From Schaalia cardiffensis (GTDB taxonomy: Bacteria; Actinomycetota; Actinomycetes; Actinomycetales; Actinomycetaceae): a stretch of DNA of 64,000 bases. Location of the stretch: contig NZ_JAEKIA010000002.1 in NCBI RefSeq assembly GCF_016405145.1, positions 186,001-250,000 on the forward strand, read 5' to 3'. The notes beneath the pieces are model-generated. The model searched no databases and was not told where the DNA came from. It was given only the letters and a program-made list of their open reading frames with translations. The position numbers were made by a program, and so were the translations under genes. Numbering within the stretch: the first letter of the stretch is position 1; each line of letters starts with the position of its first letter. Shown here piece after piece: positions 18,272 to 26,715 of the stretch.

Positions 18272-21200
18272 GTGAGTTCTGGCGTCGTCGCCCTCGTTGT
18301 TGCCCGCGATCGGCAGGCGCATCTTGACTCCGTCCTCTTAGCTGCGGCAAGTCAAACACTGCAACCCAATCACATCCTCCTCCTCGACTGCTCAGAAGAG
18401 GCCACCCTGAAAACTCCGGGAAACCTGGATGTGCGCAGCGTCCCCACACCGGGGGCTGCCAACCTCGGGGCTGCGATCCAGCAGCTTCGCGATAGCTCTC
18501 CCGAGCTCGCTGCGGCACGCTGGTGGTGGATCCTCCACGACGATTCCATTCCCGAACCCTCATGCCTGCGCGCCCTGTGGGAAGTCGCGGACCGTGGACG
18601 CACCATCGGCTTCGTCGGCGCTAAACAGATGAGCATGGACGGCACACAGCTCCTGGAACTCGGCATTCACGCCACGAGGAGCGCCCGTCGTCTGGAACGC
18701 ATCAGCCCGGGAGAAATCGACCAGGGCCAGTACGACTCCACAAGTGATCTCCTCGCAGCAGGCACCGCAGGCGCCCTCATCCGCCCCGAGGCCTGGGACG
18801 CCGTCGGCGGCATCGACCCGGTGCTCGGGCCCTTCGGTGATGGCCTCGACTTCGGGCGCCGCCTCCACCTCGCGGGATACCGGGTTGTCGTCGCCCCGAA
18901 AGCACGAATCCGTCACGCCCGCCTCGCACTTTTCCCCCAAGGGCACGAGAAAGAGGCACTCCGAAGCGGGGGAGAGGAGGACAATTCTGATCTTCCCCTC
19001 CTCAACGCAGCGAAATCTCACCCCGCCCACGATCCACAAGACGCGAGTTTTGCAGCCAGGCGTTTCGCCCAGATTTACAACTGGGCGAAAGCAACGCCCG
19101 CGCCCCTGCTCCCCCTCCTCATGCTTTGGCTCGCGATCTGGTCGCCGATCCGCGCCTTTGGGCGTTTAAGCAGCGGAGCCTCCCACCTGGCCGGAGCAGA
19201 GCTTTGTGCATGGGCGCAGGCTCTGAGGAAGACGCCCGCGCTTTTCAAAGCGCGCCGCATCCAGGCGCGCGCCTCGAAAGTTCCCACGAAAGCTCTGAGG
19301 GGCTTGGAATCGAGTGGACGAGAACTTCGGGAACGGCGCCGAGACCTCGCGAAAGCGCTTGCGCCCGAGGATGAGAATGTCGATCCTCTCCTCATCGAGT
19401 CGGCGCGCGCCCATCGGGTGAAATCCCGGCGCATACTCCTCCTCGTCCTCCTCTTCACGGCCCTGCTCGCCCTGGGCCGCTGGTGGGGAATGAACGGGAC
19501 TCTTGCAGGTGGAGCATGGCGCGCACTGCCCGCCAGCGGCCAAGGCCTGTGGGAGAGCACCTGGTCGAACTGGGTGCCCGGAGGGGACGGGCGCATCGGA
19601 GTTGCCGACCCCCTGCTCATTGTGCTCGCACTCTTCGCCTATCCTCTGAGCCTCCTTGGCATCACGCCGACGAGCTTCGCTCGCTACCTGCTCTTCCTCC
19701 TTGCGCCACTTGCAGCGGCGAGCGCGTGGCGTTTTTCTTCTCGTCTCACCTCTTCGCCTGCTCTTCGCGGCGCTGGGGCGCTCGCATGGTCGGTCCTTCC
19801 CGCCCTGACTCTCTCACAGAGCCAGGGGCGCTTGGCTCCGGCCCTTTTCCACGTGCTGGTGCCCCTTGCTGCCTCCGCGTGGCTGAGCCTCGCAGCCCCT
19901 CGCACACCCCTGCGCCTCGAAGGGGCCCGGGGAACGATCGACGCTCCTGAGAACCTGCGTTCCGGTGCTCTTGCCCGCTTCACTGTCGTCGGTGCTGCCA
20001 TGGTGGCATGCGTCCCCTGGGCGATCCTTCCCCTGATGATTGCCCTGATCATCCTGTGGCGGCGCGGCAGCGCCAGATGGGGAGCACTCGCGGCCTTCAT
20101 GCCCGCAGCTCTCCTCATCGCTCCGACGATCTTCTCTGCTTTCCGCTTTTTCGCATGGCGGGCTCTCCTCAGCCCCTCAGGACCTGATGCGCCGAGCCTG
20201 GAGCCTGTGGCGTGGCAAGCCCTCCTGGGCCTGCCGACTCAGATCTCGCGCGTGGAGGTCCTTGCTCTCTCGCTCATCCCAGGAGCCCTTCTTCTCCTCG
20301 CGGCCCTGTTCGCTATCCTCCTTTCCCCGCATGAACGAGGCCGGGGGCTGCCCCTTGTCATCTGCTGCACGGCGCTCGCCCTCTCAGGAGGCGCAGCCCT
20401 GTCGCGCTGTGACGTGGGAGTGGAAGGGACGCAGGTGTTGACCGCATGGTCGGCACCTGCAGTGTCGATCGGCTCACTCGGACTGATCGGACTTGCCCTC
20501 AAAGCCGCCCCGAGTTCGCCCGCCTGGAACTCGAAGGCCATGCGGCCCTTCTCCTTTCTCGCAGCCCTCGCATCGCTGCTTTTCCTCGTGTCTGGGACCG
20601 CTCCGATCCTTGAGCGCATCCTCGAACATGACGCACAAGCCTCCGCTTCGACCTCGCAGCGCCTGGCCTCCCCGACACTCAGCGCCTCCACGGACCTCGT
20701 CTCCGTGGTCAGCGCCCAAGCCCAAGCCTCGACCAGAGGTGGGCGCGTCCTCGTCCTCGACTCTGATGCTGAAGTGAGCACCTTGAGCCTTCGACTCTGG
20801 CGAGGCCAAGGCCCCTCCTTCCTTGACTCGACGCCGATCACCCGCGCCCAGGATCTGCGAGCACAACTTCACGGCGATGCAATGGATCCGGCGAGCAGCG
20901 AATTGGCTGAACTCGCCCTTACCCTCGTCGTCTACCCCGATGAGGCCACGGTCCGTTCCCTCGCCGATCATGGTGTCGACACGATCTTGATCCGCCCGGA
21001 ATCTGCAGGACTGAAGGCAATGAGTGATGCCCTCGATCGAGCGCCCGGACTGGAAAAAGTCGGCGACACCGATGCTGGTTCCCTGTGGAGGCTTCACCTC
21101 GACTCCATGCACACGGCTCGCGCAAGAATCATCGACGGGCACACATGGACGAACCTCGACTCAGGCGCTCTTCGCGTCTCCGGTGACCTACCGGAAGGAT

Positions 21201-21436
21201 CGAAAGGACAGATTGTTCTCGCTGAACGCTTCGACCCCGGATGGAAAGCAACTCTTAACGCTCAGCCTCTTGAGGCCTTTGCTCGCGGATGGAGCCAGGC
21301 CTTCACCCTCGAGCAGGCTTCGGGAGACCTCCTCATCACTCACGAGAGCATCTGGGCTCTGCCTTGGAAGATCCTCACCCTTGGCGCCCTCGCCCTTGCC
21401 GCGCTCTTAGCGATCCCCTGGAGGAGACGAGCATGA
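18272..21436 (+). CDS. Giant membrane glycosyltransferase (GT2 domain plus multi-pass region)
   Basis: 1054 residues. Residues 1 to about 230 are a GT2 domain (VVALVVARDRQAHLDSVLLA, WWILHDDSIPEPSCL, GFVGAKQM). A linker rich in Ala/Arg follows. From about residue 385 to 800 come some 12 membrane helices, and the C-terminal 240 residues form an extracytoplasmic domain before a final helix with a positive end. Actinobacterial homologues beside whiB2 are thought to act in cell-envelope glycan assembly, but the substrate is not established here. The GTG start has GAGGG 6-8 nt upstream. Its stop overlaps the DUF5719 start (ATGA). Confidence 0.88.
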   Translation: MSSGVVALVVARDRQAHLDSVLLAAASQTLQPNHILLLDCSEEATLKTPGNLDVRSVPTPGAANLGAAIQQLRDSSPELAAARWWWILHDDSIPEPSCLRALWEVADRGRTIGFVGAKQMSMDGTQLLELGIHATRSARRLERISPGEIDQGQYDSTSDLLAAGTAGALIRPEAWDAVGGIDPVLGPFGDGLDFGRRLHLAGYRVVVAPKARIRHARLALFPQGHEKEALRSGGEEDNSDLPLLNAAKSHPAHDPQDASFAARRFAQIYNWAKATPAPLLPLLMLWLAIWSPIRAFGRLSSGASHLAGAELCAWAQALRKTPALFKARRIQARASKVPTKALRGLESSGRELRERRRDLAKALAPEDENVDPLLIESARAHRVKSRRILLLVLLFTALLALGRWWGMNGTLAGGAWRALPASGQGLWESTWSNWVPGGDGRIGVADPLLIVLALFAYPLSLLGITPTSFARYLLFLLAPLAAASAWRFSSRLTSSPALRGAGALAWSVLPALTLSQSQGRLAPALFHVLVPLAASAWLSLAAPRTPLRLEGARGTIDAPENLRSGALARFTVVGAAMVACVPWAILPLMIALIILWRRGSARWGALAAFMPAALLIAPTIFSAFRFFAWRALLSPSGPDAPSLEPVAWQALLGLPTQISRVEVLALSLIPGALLLLAALFAILLSPHERGRGLPLVICCTALALSGGAALSRCDVGVEGTQVLTAWSAPAVSIGSLGLIGLALKAAPSSPAWNSKAMRPFSFLAALASLLFLVSGTAPILERILEHDAQASASTSQRLASPTLSASTDLVSVVSAQAQASTRGGRVLVLDSDAEVSTLSLRLWRGQGPSFLDSTPITRAQDLRAQLHGDAMDPASSELAELALTLVVYPDEATVRSLADHGVDTILIRPESAGLKAMSDALDRAPGLEKVGDTDAGSLWRLHLDSMHTARARIIDGHTWTNLDSGALRVSGDLPEGSKGQIVLAERFDPGWKATLNAQPLEAFARGWSQAFTLEQASGDLLITHESIWALPWKILTLGALALAALLAIPWRRRA

Positions 21437-22833
21437 GATCCTCCCTGCCCGCTCTGCTTGCCCTCGCCCTCGCGCTCGGACTCCTCGGTGTAGTGGGTGC
21501 GCCGGGGCTCTTTCCGCCTCCCGAAGAACTGCGCAGCTTCGACGCTCCTGTCATGAGCGTGAAACCGAGTTCCGCGGTGCTCGCATGCCCTCCGGGGATC
21601 CTCGATCCTTTTGAACCCGAGGAAGCTGCCAACCCTGGTGCCATCTGGTCCACGACAGGGCTGGGTGCAGGGGACGAGCCTTTGAGTCAACTCGTCGTGA
21701 AAGCACCTGAAGGTGCGCACCTTGAACTTCCCTCCGGATTCATCCTCGCTGCCCAGAGCGGCGGTGAACTCCTCGGCTTGTCGGCGACCGGCTGTTCTGC
21801 CCCGCTCACGGACCAGTGGATTGTCTTGGGGTCGACGCAACTCGGCTCAGACGCCGTCCTCGTTTTGTCCAACCCCTCGCCGCTCCCTTCCAAGGTGACG
21901 ATCAGCGCGATGGGGGCCGCAGGTCCGCTCGCCGCCCAAGCGCAGCCCCTGACTGTTCCGGCGCATTCTTCGCTCCCTGTGCTCCCACTCGGCTGGTTCG
22001 CCGATGAGGACAATCTTGTTCTTCGCATCCAGGCTGAAGGCGCCGGAGTCGCCGCATTCGCTCAACTTTCCGCCCTCGACGGGGAAGTCCCACAAGGAAC
22101 GACCTGGACTTCGGCGAGTACTCCCACGAACTCTGCCATGATCCTCGGCGTCGGCGGAGAAGAGTCAGCGACTCTGCGCATCGCAGTGCCCGGCGAGGAG
22201 CCCGCCACCGTGCGCGCCACGATTCTGGGGGCCGAAGAAGAAAAACCCCTCACTGAAGAGGAGATCACCGTTGACGCGGGAACGGTCCTCGCCATCCCCC
22301 TCGATGGGGCATCCGCAAAGGAGGCTGCGCTCGAACTCGAATCCGAGCAGGCGATGATCGTGGCAGTCGAGAGAACATGGAAGGGGGGAGCATTCCCCAC
22401 TTCGACAACCCCCTGGCGCCTCCTGTCGACATCCCTGCCCTCAAAGCCCTTCACCTCCGCGAAGATCCCGGGGGCCGAAACACTTGGCAGGCTCGTGGCC
22501 TCCCAAATGAGCATGTCCACAAGGCGCCAGACTTCCGTGCACACCGAAAGTGGAATGGAGTCTTGGACGGCGAAACTCATGATCGCCCTGCCCCAAAGCG
22601 CGGGCGCAGGTAGCGCGAGTATCGAGGTCGCAGGACAGCGAGTCGAACTCCTCGAAGGCAGATCAACGATCCTTGATCTTCCCTCAGCAGACGCTTCGAT
22701 CAGCGCGAATACGCCGATTCGAGCGGCCCTGCTCATTGAGGCGGTGACGCCCAATGGGACGGTGCATGCGAGTTGGCCGGTGGGAACCGCTGGTCTGATC
22801 GCAAGGGAAGCCCAGGTCAGCGTCGAACCCTGA
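21433..22833 (+). CDS. DUF5719 family secreted/membrane-anchored protein
   Basis: 466 residues with an N-terminal signal anchor (LPALLALALALGLLGVVGAP) and an extracytoplasmic beta-rich body, for example TVPAHSSLPVLPLGWFADED. It matches the actinobacterial DUF5719 family always found after the large glycosyltransferase. It is translationally coupled to that gene by an ATGA overlap, with GGAGACGAGC as ribosome site. It is likely a partner of the glycosyltransferase at the outer face of the membrane (inference from context). The function is unknown. Confidence 0.85.
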   Translation: MRSSLPALLALALALGLLGVVGAPGLFPPPEELRSFDAPVMSVKPSSAVLACPPGILDPFEPEEAANPGAIWSTTGLGAGDEPLSQLVVKAPEGAHLELPSGFILAAQSGGELLGLSATGCSAPLTDQWIVLGSTQLGSDAVLVLSNPSPLPSKVTISAMGAAGPLAAQAQPLTVPAHSSLPVLPLGWFADEDNLVLRIQAEGAGVAAFAQLSALDGEVPQGTTWTSASTPTNSAMILGVGGEESATLRIAVPGEEPATVRATILGAEEEKPLTEEEITVDAGTVLAIPLDGASAKEAALELESEQAMIVAVERTWKGGAFPTSTTPWRLLSTSLPSKPFTSAKIPGAETLGRLVASQMSMSTRRQTSVHTESGMESWTAKLMIALPQSAGAGSASIEVAGQRVELLEGRSTILDLPSADASISANTPIRAALLIEAVTPNGTVHASWPVGTAGLIAREAQVSVEP

Positions 22834-22853
22834 TCGGCCTATCGGGAAAACAT

Positions 22854-22901
22854 AAGGCCGTTGTGGCCTTGCAGGAATCCTGCACGGGCTGTAGTGCCCG
22901 T
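22854..22901 (+). terminator. Cluster of three hairpins after DUF5719 gene
   Basis: Three inverted repeats follow each other: AAGGCC-GTTGT-GGCCTT (22854-22870), GCAGGA-A-TCCTGC (22871-22883) and ACGGGC-TGTAGT-GCCCGT (22884-22901). The first is 21 nt after the stop codon. They probably end the whiB-GT-DUF5719 transcript or protect its 3' end. Confidence 0.55.
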
Positions 22902-23048
22902 TCCGGAAGCCTGAGGGAGTGGCCTTTCAGGAAGCCTGGGGGAGTGGGGGATTCTCTGGATCCCTTTCTCCCTCCCCTCCCGAAGGCAAAGGCCGCTCCC
23001 CTCCTGAGGGCGAAAGCCGCTCCATTCCAGAAGACGCGCTCGGGGCTT

Positions 23049-23465
23049 TTAGCGCAGCTCCTCCTCGAGCTCATCGGGCGGGATCGCCAGGACCCGCGAG
23101 ATGCGCTCCACGAGAACCTTGCGGAGCGTGCGGGGAACATCGTCGTGTGAACGTAAAACGATCGGTAGGCGATATACGACGATCCTGTCTTTCAAGCCGC
23201 GGCGTCGATCCGCGTGGAAGACTCGTCCCAGCACCTCCGAATGGTCTTCCCAAGGTGCAGGATCTGAAGGGGGCACATCCTCAGTGGCGAATTCGATCGT
23301 GTACACGGCAGGCCACTTCTTCGCCAGATCGACGATCAGTGAGGTCGCGAGCGCATCGAAGTTCTCCCTGCGGGTTTTCCACGCGGGCGTTCCGGGGAAG
23401 AAGAGGGGGCCGCGAGGGCCGCGGCCATGAGGATCGCGTCGAGGATGGCGGGAGAGGGAAGGCAC
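23049..23465 (-). CDS. Metallopeptidase-family protein (actinobacterial zincin-like)
   Basis: 138 residues: RRDPHGRGPRGPLFFPGTPA, then IEFATEDVPPSDPAPWED, and a C-terminal helix VLVERISRVLAIPPDELEE. The order and motifs match the small 'metallopeptidase family' proteins next to DUF3499 in actinobacteria (Rv3259-like). The HExxH zinc motif of the wider family is absent at the expected helix (VERIS), so peptidase activity is not supported. The GTG start has no clear ribosome site. It faces the DUF5719 gene and diverges from DUF3499. Confidence 0.75.
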   Translation of the reverse strand: MPSLSRHPRRDPHGRGPRGPLFFPGTPAWKTRRENFDALATSLIVDLAKKWPAVYTIEFATEDVPPSDPAPWEDHSEVLGRVFHADRRRGLKDRIVVYRLPIVLRSHDDVPRTLRKVLVERISRVLAIPPDELEEELR

Positions 23466-23735
23466 CTGCCAAGCCTAGGTCATTCAGGCTCGCGACTGAG
23501 GAGGACGCGTCCGTGCGGGGCTGAAGATCGACCCGTACCCGAAGAGGCCTGGAACTGAGCGTGCCGACAGCTGGGCCTTTGCCCGAGGAGGCGTGGAACT
23601 GCGCGTAGGGGCAGCTGGGCATCTGCTCGACGCTAGCTGGATCGAACGCGCCCGCCCTCGCTCCGAGCACGAACCCTGAGGCTTGCACCTGGGGTGAGAA
23701 TCTCTCCCGAGCAGAAAGTGCCGTACCCTGGTGGG

Positions 23736-24188
23736 GTGATTTCGGCAAGACACTGCTCAAAGCCCGGGTGCCAACGCCCCGCAGTCGCGACCTTGACCTA
23801 CGACTACCAGGACTCCACAGTCGTTTTGGGGCCGCTCGCGACCTTTGCCGAACCGAACGCTTACGATTTGTGCGATCACCATGCAGAGCACCTCACCGCG
23901 CCAAAAGGCTGGCAGGTTGTGCGTCTCGTGACGAACTTCGAGCCGGCCCCTCCCTCGGGCGATGACCTTCTCGCCCTCGTCGATGCGGTCAGGCGCGCTG
24001 CGGAAACGCAACGCCATGCTGCCCCTGAAACCCCTACGCAGTCTTCGGGCGCGATCCGACCTGCTGCGAGGGAAGCGGAACGAGGGCCCTTCGCATCGAA
24101 GAAGGAGCCGGATACTTCCAGCCCCCTTGACCCGAACTCGTCCTACGCCAAACGCCGCGCACGCTTCACGGTGATCAGCGACGACTGA
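23736..24188 (+). CDS. DUF3499 family protein
   Basis: 150 residues. The conserved N-terminus (RHCSKPGCQRPAVATLTYDY, then GPLATFAEPNAYDLCDHHAE) has two Cys pairs and a His pair, suggesting a small zinc site. The C-terminal half is low-complexity and polar. The family is restricted to actinobacteria and lies in the whiB2 region (Rv3258c-like). GTG at 23736 matches the family start. GTG at 23694 would add 14 residues not seen in the family; neither has a strong ribosome site. The function is unknown. Confidence 0.85.
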   Translation: MISARHCSKPGCQRPAVATLTYDYQDSTVVLGPLATFAEPNAYDLCDHHAEHLTAPKGWQVVRLVTNFEPAPPSGDDLLALVDAVRRAAETQRHAAPETPTQSSGAIRPAAREAERGPFASKKEPDTSSPLDPNSSYAKRRARFTVISDD

Positions 24189-24741
24189 GGCTGTCGTTCC
24201 CCTCGAAAAGGAGAAGGGGCAAGAGGGCAAAGGGCACCTCCACGCAGGTAAACCTCGGGGGTCTGGGGCGCCGGATCACGGACGGTGTCTGGGCAGACCT
24301 CCACGCAGGTGGAGCTCAGGGCCTCGGGTAGGCGAAACTCAGGGCCTCGGGCAGGCGAATGTCAGGGCCTCTGGCACAAGATCCGCTGGCCTCAAAGTGA
24401 AGGACAAGGTGAAGGACAGGGCCTCGGAGCGAAGCTCCCGCTCAGCAAAGACGGAGGCCAAGACCCGAGACTGACACATCACCTCGGAAAGAGCAGAGCC
24501 AAGAACGAGCGCCTCTTTGAGAAGAACAGGCGTCTAAGGAACCCGCTCTATACCCCATCCCTGTGTCATGCATCCCCGCGCTGCGATGCGTCCTCTCCCA
24601 TTCATCCGGTCGAGACTCATCCTGCAGGGCACGGACGAGCTAACAAGAGGCCCGGTCTCCACCACAGGGCGCGGAAGCTTAGACAGGAGGCTCGGCCTAT
24701 GTAAGGCGCGGAAAGTCAGGCAGAACGCTCGGCCTCGGAAC
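24189..24741. repeat. Repeat-rich intergenic region between DUF3499 and membrane-protein genes
   Basis: No gene is supported in these 553 bases. ACCTCCACGCAGGT occurs at 24236-24249 and 24298-24311. A 23-bp unit starting CTCAGGGCCTCGGG repeats at 24315, 24338 and (diverged) 24361. Near the right end a unit with GGCGCGGAA and CTCGGCCT is duplicated about 40 bp apart. It lies between convergent genes. Confidence 0.6.
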
Positions 24742-25887
24742 TTAGCTGAGGCGAGTCCTGTATGCCTGCTCGAGGATGACCCCGAAATTATCACGTCGCA
24801 TGCGTTCATCGGTGTACATGAGGGTTAAGAAGGAAACAAGGAGGGGCATTGTCAGAGCCGATATGAGCGCCGAAAGAACAGCGGAGAAGGCGAGAGAAAG
24901 ATCCGGGGCGCCGAAGAAGAAGAGCCTGAAAAGGGAAGACAAGATACTCGTCAACGCCCCGATTGCGACAGAAACGAGGAGATAACGTCCAAGAGTCCTC
25001 CAGAAGACCCCTCTGGTGAGCTCCCATGAACGTTTGAGAGCCGGAAGAGGCCCGAGACCCTCGAGGGTACAAGCCGGGTAGGCATAGAGGAAACGGATCT
25101 GGACGAACACGAGACTCAGGAAAGCGACAAGCGTGCACAGCAAGGTGACGAGGACTATCACTCCGATCCGCCCCGGAGTGACCTCAACGTCATTGATGAC
25201 ATCCCCGATGATCCCGATCATGGGAAGCATTCCGATTCCGGACGCGAGCAGAATAATCGCGAAGCTCATGAGGGTGAACAGGACTGCAGTGCCGATCATT
25301 GGGATGAGCCTGGGCCAGAAACGACTGAAGGCTTCACGGACATCCACTTTTCTGCGGATAACAGCATCTGAAGAGATGATGTAGAGAGGCCCCATCACCA
25401 GGAAACTCACGATTCCCATCAGGGCCACACTGATGAAAAGACCAGAGAACAGGGGAAGGAAGAAACCGCTGAGAATACGGGGAACATCATCAGTGGAGGC
25501 ATAGCTGAGCTGCCTTGTAAAGGAATCCAAAGAAGAGAAACTCCAATAGGTCATGAACCCTTCGAATACGCCAAGAATGAGCATCGGGACGAGGGGAATG
25601 AGAAAGAGGGGAGCCGCAGCGAAACGAAGAATCTCGATGGCACCGCTGAAAAGCTCGCCGAGCCCAAGAGGACGGAAAGGGATCACAGGGCGAAGCGCAT
25701 CCTTCGCAAGAGGCGGAACCCCCCAGTTCCCTTGCTGCGTCCATGCGGATTCGGGTGCTCCTGCGGGAGTCCAGGTCTGCGCCGAAGGGGTATCCGCACC
25801 CTGCCAGCCGCCCCCGTTTCCCGGAGTAACAGGGGGCTGAGGCGCAGAGGAGTAGGAGGGGAATCCCCCGGGTGGCGGAGTAGTCAT
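24742..25887 (-). CDS. Multi-pass membrane protein (GDPD-membrane-domain-like)
   Basis: 381 residues. A Pro/Gly/Gln-rich cytoplasmic head of about 65 residues precedes IPFRPLGLGELFSGAIEILR. RPLGLGE is the entry motif of actinobacterial proteins annotated as glycerophosphodiester phosphodiesterase membrane domain. About six to seven long helices follow, with no soluble catalytic domain. It is found beside mtrA in related genomes. The role is unknown, possibly envelope maintenance (inference). It is divergent from mtrA with 147 nt between starts. Confidence 0.8.
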   Translation of the reverse strand: MTTPPPGGFPSYSSAPQPPVTPGNGGGWQGADTPSAQTWTPAGAPESAWTQQGNWGVPPLAKDALRPVIPFRPLGLGELFSGAIEILRFAAAPLFLIPLVPMLILGVFEGFMTYWSFSSLDSFTRQLSYASTDDVPRILSGFFLPLFSGLFISVALMGIVSFLVMGPLYIISSDAVIRRKVDVREAFSRFWPRLIPMIGTAVLFTLMSFAIILLASGIGMLPMIGIIGDVINDVEVTPGRIGVIVLVTLLCTLVAFLSLVFVQIRFLYAYPACTLEGLGPLPALKRSWELTRGVFWRTLGRYLLVSVAIGALTSILSSLFRLFFFGAPDLSLAFSAVLSALISALTMPLLVSFLTLMYTDERMRRDNFGVILEQAYRTRLS

Positions 25888-26013
25888 CGAATGGGCCTTT
25901 CGTCATCGGACTTGCGTATTGTCCCAAGAAATCAGCGAAGTATCCAGGGTGAAGACCCTGATGACAAGCCCTGGTTGTCTCTAGTGCAGCGGGTCGGGCC
26001 CCATCCGTGATCG

Positions 26014-26028
26014 AATCGTGACACGATT
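26014..26028 (+). promoter_or_regulatory. Palindrome directly upstream of mtrA start
   Basis: AATCGTG-A-CACGATT is a perfect 7-bp inverted repeat ending 6 nt before the mtrA ATG, where a ribosome site should be. No Shine-Dalgarno sequence is present. It could be an operator or an RNA hairpin controlling translation. Confidence 0.5.
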
Positions 26029-26034
26029 TAGTGC

Positions 26035-26715
26035 ATGAATTCACGCATTCTCGTGGTGGACGACGATCTTGCACTGGCCGAGATGATCGGAATCGTGCTC
26101 GGATCTGAGGGCTTTGATGTCGCGACCTGTTCAGATGGCGTGCAAGCTCTTGACGTCTTCCATCAAGAGAACCCGGACCTGATCCTCTTGGACGTCATGC
26201 TCCCGGGCATGGATGGGATTGAGATCTGCACCAGGATCCGTAAGGAATCCGATGTGCCGATCGTGATGCTCACTGCTCGAACGGATACTGCTGATGTGGT
26301 TGCTGGCCTCGAAGCCGGAGCCGATGACTACGTTCCGAAGCCTTTCAAACCCAAGGAACTTGTCGCCCGTGTCCGAGCAAGACTGCGAGGACGAGAAGAG
26401 GCCGTCGACGAACGCCTCGTCCTCGGCGACCTTGTCATCGACGTGTCCGGGCATACGATCCACCGGGGCGGCGAAGAGATCCTCCTGACTCCCCTCGAAT
26501 TCGACTTACTCGTCGCCCTGGGGCGCGCCCCCTGGAGAGTCTTTTCCCGCGAGGAACTTCTCGAGAAAGTCTGGGGTTACCGCCACGCCGCCGATACGCG
26601 CCTTGTGAACGTTCACGTGCAAAGACTGCGGTCGAAGATTGAACGAGATCCAGATAAGCCCGAAGTCGTCATCACCGTGAGGGGAGTCGGGTATCGTGCG
26701 GGAACCGGAGCCTGA
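26035..26715 (+). CDS. mtrA: Response regulator MtrA
   Basis: 226 residues of OmpR/PhoB type. The receiver domain has the acidic pocket VVDDD and the phospho-acceptor in LILLDVMLPGMDG (about residue 56), with the conserved Lys in YVPKPFKPKELVAR. The C-terminal winged helix ends RLRSKIERDPDKPEVVITVR. MtrA controls cell division and wall genes in actinobacteria, and its kinase MtrB and the lipoprotein LpqB follow. The reading frame of mtrB overlaps its end by 20 nt. No ribosome site is visible before the ATG; a palindrome takes its place. Confidence 0.96.
   Translation: MNSRILVVDDDLALAEMIGIVLGSEGFDVATCSDGVQALDVFHQENPDLILLDVMLPGMDGIEICTRIRKESDVPIVMLTARTDTADVVAGLEAGADDYVPKPFKPKELVARVRARLRGREEAVDERLVLGDLVIDVSGHTIHRGGEEILLTPLEFDLLVALGRAPWRVFSREELLEKVWGYRHAADTRLVNVHVQRLRSKIERDPDKPEVVITVRGVGYRAGTGA

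Noticed and set aside
23049-23465. Loss of HExxH in the metallopeptidase-family protein as a strain-specific defect
   Set aside because: As far as I recall, actinobacterial members of this small family beside DUF3499 commonly lack the motif, so it is probably a subfamily trait rather than local decay.
24285-24704. Short open frames in the DUF3499-downstream gap
   Set aside because: They consist of translated tandem repeats, lack ribosome sites and match no family.
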